From assembly GCA_963556145.1 (NCBI GenBank), contig OY744464.1, forward strand, positions 6,106,508-6,170,507: a stretch of 64,000 nucleotides of DNA, written 5' to 3'. The translations under genes and the position numbers were made by a program. The notes beneath the pieces are model-generated. The model was not told the DNA's origin. It worked only from the letters and a program-made list of their open reading frames with translations, and made no database searches. Numbering within the stretch: the stretch's first letter is position 1; every line of letters starts with the position of its first letter. Source of the DNA: Hygrocybe punicea. Taxonomy: Eukaryota > Basidiomycota > Agaricomycetes > Agaricales > Hygrophoraceae. Of the stretch, positions 57,156 to 64,000 are shown in pieces.

Positions 57156-57458
57156 CTCCCCCTCAAACTGCGCAAAGTCCAAGTTCTGACGTGAAATGTT
57201 TCACTTTGGCTGAGGGTAATGCTTTGGTTGCCTGAGACCTAGTGGCTCGACTCAATGGCGTAGTCGCTGCTGCCATCTTACGCAATGCCGTCGTCACCTG
57301 GACGACTCCCACCCCCAACAAGTGTGCCAATGCGTTCAAGTTAGCTCCGTGACGACTATGTCAACACTGGTCCAGTTCTTCTGGCATCACGGTATCGAGC
57401 ACATTCGATTACATCAACAAACAGTTGCAGAAGTTCTCCAACTCGGAGTCACCCCCAT

Positions 57459-57740
57459 TGCCATCGGTTTAGCCGAGGCAATCCACTGTGTCAGGCTCAC
57501 GCTGAACTTCGAACCCTCCACTTTGCCATCGGTTTAGCTGAGGCAACCCACTGTGTCAGGCTCACGCCGAACTTCGAACTGCTCCCGACGTTTCCATAAA
57601 GTTGATGCTCTTCCACATTTTTGTGGGTTGTGTGCACACTTTTTTGACAGCCGTCAACCGCCGAACTTCGAACCCTCCACTTTTGCCATCGGTTTAGCCG
57701 AGGCACTGTGTCAGTGTCAGGCCCGCACCATACTTCTTCA
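57459..57740. repeat. Tandem repeats in copia 3' region
   Basis: Three copies of GCCATCGGTTTAGCYGAGGCA followed by CACTGTGTCAGGC and GAACTTCGAACCCTCCAC start near 57460, 57525 and 57688. They lie between the RNase H end and the 3' LTR and are non-coding. Confidence 0.8.
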
Positions 57741-59264
57741 AACAGCTCTCGCCCTCGACCATTCGTTGCCATTGGATAAATTGTAAACGTACATCAATGT
57801 GTTTTGTGCATGTGTGATACTGATGTTCTTTCAATAGAGCTATCGCAGATTGATTGTCGGAAAAGAGTGTTGTTGGGGAAGTAATGGGGCCAAAGACTTG
57901 GGATATGAGTGAGCACAGCCAAAGTGCCTCCTTGGCTGCATGTGTAGCTGCTATGTATTCGCTTTCCGTCGTCAATAATGAGACTATATCTTGCTTTTTA
58001 CAGCTCCAGGATACAGCCCCCCCATTTAAGATAAACGCATAGCCATTGATTGCACACTGATCCTCCGCCATACTTCCATCGGCATCAGCATAGCCTATCA
58101 GACCATTTCTGGTGTTACCATAGGACAGCCAAAGGTGAGTGGTTCCAGCAAGATACCGGAGAACACGCTTAGCAGCCTCCCAATGCGCTGGGCTGGGGTT
58201 CTTGGAGAATCTCGATAGCGTTGTCATGGCGAAAGTGATATCTGGGCGCGTACCAAGACATGCCCACATCAAGGATCCGACAGCCTCAAGGTATGGGACA
58301 TCGTGCAGGATGGCAAACTCATGTGTGGTTGAGGGCAACTGAGATGAGGTAAGTTTTACCTGAGTGTCCATTGGTGTGGATATAGGCTTACAGTCTTCAA
58401 GATTGAACTGGCATATTATTGAATCAATGTATGATCATTGTGAGAGATGAATGGTCCTCGCATCCCTGTCTCGACGGATTTTGATCCCCAGGAGCCAATG
58501 TAATTCCCCCAAATCGGAAATTTCAACGAATCTATGTATACCGGCCTTCGCGTTGTCAATGAGCTGAATGGAGTTCCCCGCGATGGTGCAATCATCCACA
58601 TGGATGGCTATTATTGTGAGTTTGTTGTTAACTCTGAGTATGAACACGGCTTGATCGACTTCGCAGTGTTTGAATCCAAGGTTGTCAACTAGGATATAAA
58701 CAAGCTTCTGGTACCAATGGCGGCCGCTCTGCTTCAGTCCATACAACGTTTTGTTCAGGTGACAGACTTTTCCAACGGAGTTGAGCACGTGATAGCCCGG
58801 TGGTTGTTTCATATATATGATTTCGTCATTGCTGAGCTCTCCATTGAGATACGCCCCCTTGATGTCGACCTGATGCATTTCCAGGTCTAACTGGGCACCT
58901 ATGGCTAGTATCGTGCGAACGGAGGCGAGCTTGGTGACAGGCGCATAAGTATCAAAATAATCTACCCTGGGAACCTGCGAAAAACCTTGAGCGACCAAGT
59001 GGGCTTTGTGTCTAACCGTAATGCCGGCAGCGTCCTTTTTTGCACGAAAGACCCACTTCAACCCAACAATGTTTGCTCCTTCAGGTTTATCCAATCCCAG
59101 GTTCCCGCTTTCCGGAGCATCTCAAGCTCCTCGTGTATCCCCTTCTCCCAGAGCAACCAATCCAGTTGACATTTTGCCTCACTCAAAGTACGCGGTTCGA
59201 TTGCCTCAGTGTTGCCGGTTTTTAACACTAGTGAATACTCCTCAGGGCATTCGTCCATGGCCAT
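57694..59264 (-). pseudogene. Copia reverse transcriptase and RNase H
   Basis: After a linker (LVLKTGNTEAIEPRTLSEAK) and a frame change near 59095, the RT reads VGLKWVFRAKKD, HKAHLVAQGFSQ, DTYAPVTKLASVRTIL, QVDIKGAYLNGEL (Asp), LYGLKQSGRHWY and IIAIHVDDCTIAGN (catalytic DD). TGA at 58437-58435 (HLSQ-stop-SYID) interrupts the same frame, which continues PYLEAVGSLMWACLGTRPDI. RNase H motifs are YADADGSMAED, SLLTTESEYIAATHA, FSDNQSAI and KHIDVRLQFI. The position of the stop is normally Arg/Lys in copia (family knowledge). Confidence 0.85.
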
Positions 59265-59309
59265 CAGCGTCCATTCATCGTCTGTATTAGCTTCATCGAT
59301 TTCTAGCTC

Positions 59310-61066
59310 TTAATCTACGTTTGGTAGTTGAACACCGGTGGTTATCAAAGGGTCAGCTGGTTTGTTTGATGTCTGTCCCTTGCCGGTAGCAAGATTGCTG
59401 ACTCGCTGACTAGGTTTCTTGACACGCCTGGAACCTTCGGGCAGGATGTTGTCAGGATCGATTTCATTCCTTCGTTGTCTTTGAGGGGTCGCGGGCTGGG
59501 CTGCAGGTGTTCTGGGGGCAATGATAGGCTGGGCGTCAGTGGAGGTAGTGTCCTGCCCATCCTCGACTGGTGGGATGGGAGGTTGACGGTCATCTTCAGG
59601 CGCCAGTACTATTTCCTTGGGTACTCCTTCCTGCTCAAAAGTCCAGTCCTCACCCTCAAGACGCTCAATCAGTTCTTGGTCATTTCTCGTATAGATGTTA
59701 CATTCAACAGACACTGTCCTGGAGTCCGGCCAATAGATCCTAGCGCCCTTGCTGTTGTCATCAAAACCCACCCATCGGCCAGGGTGGACTCGGCCTCCAA
59801 GTTTGTCACCTTTTTCGACTCGAATCCACACCTTTTCTCCCCATTCACGTATTCCAGCAATGTTTGGCTTACTACCAGTGGCGGCTTCGAAAGGTGTCAT
59901 GTCATTCAGGGCCCTCATTGGGGTCTGGTTCATCAGCCAAATGGCATGATGGGCCACTTCTCCCCACAATGACCTAGGTAGTCCACTTGCATGGAGCAAG
60001 GCACGGACGCATTCGATTAGGGTGCGGTTGAAACGCTCGGAGACCCCGGCATGCTGTGGGGTATCATGGACATTCAGTTTTTGGTGAGTACCATTTTTTT
60101 GCAGGTGGACAGTGAATGCTTTGCTAGTGTACTCCCCTCCTCGATCGGAGTTGAAAACTATGACTCCCTTTCCAAACTGCATGAGGAGATGGGCCTCAAA
60201 TTCCTTGTAGGCCTGGAGAGTTTCACCTTTGTTCCTCATCAGCATTATGCCGGTGAGTTGTGTTTTATCGTCTATGAAACTGACATAGTAACGCTGGCCA
60301 CAGAGTGTAGTGACGGGGGCTGTTCCCCACACATCACTGTGCACTTCCCCGCCCAGCTCGCTTGCCCTATTGCCTTCCCTCAGCTTAGGAACCGGTTTCC
60401 GCGTGGCCTTCACGTAAATGCAAGACTTGCAGAAGGTGGGGGAATCAGCGGATTCGTCAAGCCGCACGCTGGTGACGAAGCCCTTGCTGACCATGCATTT
60501 AGCAGTATCAGGGGCAATGTGTCCCATGCGGCGGTGGAGTTGATCAAGGGTGATGGTTTCTAGTGCGTTCACCGCTTCGTCCTCGCTGACAATGCGATAA
60601 AGGCCACTAGCATCCTTCGGAATGTGGCCTACAATATTTCCATCCAGCACTCTGATCGTACAGGCACCATTTGCAAAATGCATGTCGAAACCCAAGTCAT
60701 CAAGTTTGCTGATTGATACAAGAGTGTACCACAGGACCTCGTGGAGTTCGAGTTTCGATGGGTTGGCTCTGTTTGGCAGGGGAATCGTAAGCTCACCTGC
60801 TTCGGCCACGCTGAACTTCTGCTTGTTGGCAGCTTGGAAAGTCTTGGGAGGGATTGTCATCAGGTTTGCGAGAGCGTCTCGATATGGTGAGATGTGTTTC
60901 GTGCACCGGAGTCTAACAGGCTGACTCTTGGTTCATGTGTACCTCCGTCGTCAGCAGCGGTGGTAGTCTCGCTTAATGGCCTCGCATCCAAAAAGGCTCT
61001 TACTTGGCTCCGATCTACGTCCCCAGCCACATCATGCTGTGACTTATCCCGTGTCAGACCAGCCAA
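59310..61066 (-). pseudogene. Copia protease and integrase
   Basis: The protease box LLDSGA lies near 60925, followed by a frame change and HISPYRDALANL. GAG-pre-integrase: LDQLHRRMGH and CKSCIYVKATRK form the HHCC zinc site. Integrase core: EVHSDVWG (Asp), FNSDRGGEYTS (Asp) and HDTPQHAGVSERFNRTLIE (Glu), then GSKPNIAGIREWG and GRWVGFDDNSKG. The frame is open from 60860 to a TAA at 59312-59310, after which the same frame continues; CAA-to-TAA would explain it. Confidence 0.85.
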
Positions 61067-61180
61067 CCGAGGTTGACAATGTTACATTTGGGACAGGCCA
61101 GCTAATCTGGGCTGACAAAATAATATTGTCAGGTACCTGATGGGGCAACTCAAGAATGTCATAGTGCTGGTGTTAGATGG

Positions 61181-61705
61181 GTGGGCCGAAGAATAGTGTT
61201 ATCCATGTGAGACTGTTGGGCCGAAGTTCTATGGGGGAATCGTTACCCGTATGAGACCGATGGGCCAAGGTTCTGCTGGGGTATTGTTACCCATCTCCGA
61301 CCATTGGGCCATGTTTCTTTGGAAGTATTGTTACCCGTCTCAGACCGTTAGGCCAAGGTTCTTCGGGTTACCCATCTCAGACCGTTGGGCTGGGGTTCTA
61401 TGGGGTATTGTTACCCATCTCAGACCGTTGGGCCGAGTTTCTGCTGGGGTATTGTTACCCGTCTTAGACCGTTTGGCCGAGTTTCTGCTGGGGTATTGTT
61501 ACCCGTCTTAGACCGTTTGGCCGAGGTTCTTCGGGAGTATTGTTACCCGTCTTAGACCGTTGGGCCGTGTTTCTGTGGGAGTATTGTTAACCGTCTCAGA
61601 CCATTGGGCCGTGTTTCTGCTGGGGTATTGTTACCCATCTCAGACTGTTTGGCCAAGGTTCTATGGGGGTATTGTTACCTGTCTCAGACCATTGGGCCGA
61701 GGTTC
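61181..61705. repeat. 44-bp minisatellite at the broken copia end
   Basis: About eleven or twelve units of CTCAGACCGTTGGGCCGAGG followed by TTCTGCTGGGGTATTGTTACCCGT. Spacing of GTTACCC words is 44 bp with one shorter unit near 61360. Non-coding. Confidence 0.9.
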
Positions 61706-61821
61706 ACAATAATAATAATATTCAATGGCTGACAATTTGACAAACACCCCTCCAAATTTCGTCCAGCCTCGGTGTCTCAGCAAGAGCATAAACATCATCT
61801 TCAGCAATGAAATCGGCGTTG

Positions 61822-62210
61822 GATTGGCATCAGCGTTGGCATCGGTGTCGGCACCGGCCTCGACCTCGGCTTATGTTTGACCACGTTCTGACATGTTTTG
61901 GATTGTGGACTCAGTGCCCAACTTGGGAAAGAGCCTTTGCATAGGGCAACTGCATATAGAGCATTGTGAATGAATCTCCCGTTCTCTAACAAGATTTTGC
62001 AAAATCTCGTTCTTTTGAACCATGGTTGACTTTTAATTATTCATATTGTGTATTATATCTAACACATTGTGCAAATCAGACTTGGAACTTGTGTACAAAG
62101 TAGCAACACCGGCATTACAGAGCGGTTGCGGTGACAGCATCGGCATCGGCGTCAGCATCGATGTCAACACCGGCCTCGGCCTCGGCGTATGTTTGACCAC
62201 GTTCTGAACC
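61822..62210. repeat. Direct repeat pair, about 70 bp
   Basis: 61822-61890 and 62141-62210 share GGCATCRGCGTY units followed by ACCGGCCTCG-CCTCGGC and TATGTTTGACCACGTTCTGA. The intervening 250 bp is AT-rich. No gene is supported between 61710 and 62430. Confidence 0.7.
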
Positions 62211-62444
62211 CACTCAGTTGTGTGGTCTTGCACTGAGTACATCCATAGTATTTTACGTACAACTTGTTGTCGCAGTAGCCAATTATGGGTGCGTCAGAAT
62301 ACGCATCACCATCGGAATACACATCGTTATCAGCATTCAGCATAACACTCTTCTGATATGGAATGAATAACTTGATGTCATGAATACTTTGTACAATATT
62401 ATAATTTGATCTAGTATACATTTTCTAAATCAGTGATTGACTTG

Positions 62445-63380
62445 TCAAGGCTCAACATTGTGTTCAAGTTCTTCTCCAGCACCAGCTTCAGCCTCGATGT
62501 CTCCCATGTGCATATCTTTAAGTCCTGATGGACATCTTCTTTTTGCTGTTGAACCCAGAACGCATCTTTTGATGGATGCAGTCTTTCGAAATGCTCGTAC
62601 TTCCCGCTCCCTTTTGGTAGCCAATTTCGGTGACTCCGATTTCGGCATTGATCATCGGCATTCTGCCGGTTTGTCTGTTCTGGCTCCTCAGATGATGCTG
62701 AGGCTGTATGTCATGCAGATAAACATGGATAAGAATAACTGAGGGTCCACTTACTGATCGAGCACCTGACACCATCCGCTTGCATATTATTGTCCTCACG
62801 TTCAGCAGGGTTGTCGAATTGAAAGACAAAATGATCTGATGTTGTTTCAGTTGTAACTCAGTATCATGATGGTTCAAATAAATACGACAGACCCCTCGAC
62901 AACGTTGGTAATGACCATCTCATTCAACCGCTTTCATCAACATCGGCATCGGCCTGGTCAATGGGAACGAGACCAAATTCGGGATGTTCTACCCCTTTCG
63001 GTTGTTCCACAATCATCACTGATGATGAAGCAGGACCTGTGGATCCCGTAATGAATCTGTTTGAATTTCAATAGTTATGCCAAGTGAGACCTACTACTAC
63101 TGGGCCCGGCAATGGGCAATACCACCCCGCGATTGGAAGGCCCCACAATGGGACGATTTGGTGATTCAATTGGGGAAGGAAGCGGCACTGCAAATATCAG
63201 TGGTGTGGGTGTCATAGCCGAGATATTGTTGGTGTTTGTGAATGGGACGTCCGGGACCTCGGTGGCCAGTTGTGGTGTCGTAAACGTAAACAACATTGCT
63301 GTTTCACAATTCAGGCTGGTATTTTCAATGAAAAATGAACTCTTACCAGGTAAGAGGGGCAATTCCCGAAGCGATTTCAT
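62445..63380 (-). CDS. Small unknown disordered protein, minus strand, low confidence
   Basis: Minus-strand exons: GKSSFFIENTSLNCETAMLF to VVLPIAGPSSSR (about 63350-63095); a GTCTCA...CCACAG intron; GPASSSVMIVEQPKGVEHPE and VPIDQADADVDESG (about 63036-62930); and a distal KLATKREREVRAFRKTAS part ending EELEHNVEP (62648-62445). The protein is Pro/Ser-rich. No domain or start codon is certain. Confidence 0.3.
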
Positions 63381-63707
63381 TGCCGGTTGCTCTAAGGAAC
63401 AAAGGTCAATGAAACCTCATAAATTGATGTGTTAGATTACCTACTCTTCAGGATCACTAAATTTCATGATTACTTTCTCAATAAATGTGTTTTTGGGCAC
63501 ATGAAGCTGCTCACCTTTGGACCGGGCCATTTTTCAGTTGTTGCCTTTGAATTTGGGTGGGTTAAATTGTCCTCAAGACCGATGAGTCAATGTTTGTTTG
63601 TTTGCTTGAACAAATACCATAATAAGATTATAAATTCGGGTGGCCACACCGATTTTTTCAAAATGACAAACAGTATCCTGAACTCAATCACTGTCTCTGC
63701 ATTCACC

Positions 63708-64000
63708 ATGTCCAGCACCTCCTACACCCCGAATCTGTCCGCCAAAGACTTCCAGAATCGACTGTATGCAATAAATGCTCGACTCGCTATCGCTTTACCC
63801 TTGATGCCAGGCGAAAACGATCCCGTTCGGCGGGACCACTTTATATACAATATTACTCAGGATGTGGTAAGTTAGTTCACTCATCAATGGCTTGCCTTTA
63901 ATTTAATGATGTTTCGCGAAGCGTTCTGTGGTGGAGCTTTATCAAGCATCACAGCGTGCCGGTTTCCGTATCCACATACTTAGGCTGTTAATAAGTGCAG
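63708..64000 (+). CDS. Unknown protein, 3'-truncated by window edge
   Basis: Start MSSTSYTPNLSAKDFQNRLY. Exon 1 (63708-63866) ends NITQDV at a phase-0 GTAAGT donor; a 55-bp intron ends at 63921; exon 2 continues RSVVELYQASQRAGFRIHIL to the window end. Predicted mainly helical and soluble. The splice sites and unbroken frames make it a likely real gene. No family is recognised. Confidence 0.5.

Larger units (their letters stand above)
56966..61066 (-). mobile_element. Ty1/copia LTR retrotransposon, gag and 5' LTR missing
   Basis: The minus-strand order protease - integrase - RT - RNase H is diagnostic of copia. The 3' LTR starts TGTTGAATGACAAACC at 57155, preceded by the purine tract TTTGAGGGGGAG. 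Its outer end is uncertain (about 56966). Beyond the protease at 61066, gag is replaced by the 61.2-61.7 kb minisatellite, so the element is truncated at its 5' side. Confidence 0.85.

Noticed and set aside
59475..60924. Plus-strand ORFs of 100-170 aa
   Set aside because: Antisense shadows of the copia integrase region, which has all catalytic motifs on the minus strand.
1..64000. tRNA and rRNA genes
   Set aside because: I looked for T-loop-like GGTTCGAAYCC words and rRNA cores and found none with a plausible surrounding fold; a tRNA scan would be decisive.
1..64000. TET/JBP dioxygenase gene linked to KDZ elements
   Set aside because: These are known KDZ companions, so I searched the translations for the HxD...H dioxygenase pattern in context and saw no candidate.

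Overview
The window looks like a repeat-rich, TE-dominated region of an agaricomycete (mushroom-type basidiomycete) nuclear genome. The reasons are short GT-AG introns of about 50-58 bp, a fungal 40S ribosomal protein eS12 gene, and transposon families typical of such genomes: Plavaka, KDZ with a CxC2 cluster and a linked Ulp1-like protease, a Tad/I-type LINE, a Ngaro/DIRS-like tyrosine-recombinase retrotransposon, Ty1/copia, and IS630/Tc1-like fragments. Everything here was read by eye; family names come from motifs, not from searches.

Layout. 0-2.3 kb: 5'-truncated hypothetical gene with an in-frame stop. 3.6-6.0 kb: host-type DUF4140/DUF4139 (mucoidy-inhibitor-A-like) gene broken by several frameshifts, one of them an exact 11-bp tandem duplication. 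6.2-9.1 kb: three nested non-autonomous hAT-like elements (TA-R-N-G ends; exact 8-bp target duplications on two of the three). 9.1-11.8 kb: low-complexity DNA and a second, inverted copy of the innermost hAT-like family. 11.8-17.0 kb: tyrosine-recombinase retrotransposon (gag, RT, RNase H, recombinase) whose recombinase is split, in frame, by a 320-bp foldback hAT-like element. 17.1-20.4 kb: degenerate tandem repeats and minus-strand gene remnants, including a DUF6698-like one. 20.8-33.4 kb: minus-strand block with a Plavaka transposase interrupted by a 3.1-kb compact LTR element (148-bp LTRs), itself carrying another hAT-like insertion; a 28-bp motif is clustered at both edges and near the middle of the block. 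33.5-39 kb: decayed plus-strand hypothetical genes and a deletion derivative of the recombinase retrotransposon. 40.3-44.8 kb: IS630/Tc1 fragment, a helical-domain fragment and a LINE with a poly(A) tail. 45.1-51.2 kb: Ulp1-like cysteine protease next to a largely intact KDZ transposase, the best preserved autonomous-looking element. 51.4-54.8 kb: 44-bp minisatellite, pyrimidine-rich repeats, a 100-bp-arm hairpin and a transposase fragment. 56.1-56.6 kb: intact eS12 gene. 57.0-61.1 kb: minus-strand copia element lacking gag and the 5' LTR, ending in a second 44-bp-period minisatellite. 62.4-64 kb: two small unknown genes, the last running off the window.

Common themes are nested insertion with readable target-site duplications, repeated conversion of probable CGA (Arg) codons to TGA stops in unrelated elements (consistent with C-to-T decay at CpG), and several +1 indels in homopolymer runs. 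Only eS12 and, in origin, the DUF4139 gene look like conserved host genes; the KDZ/Ulp1 pair appears the youngest autonomous-looking transposon.
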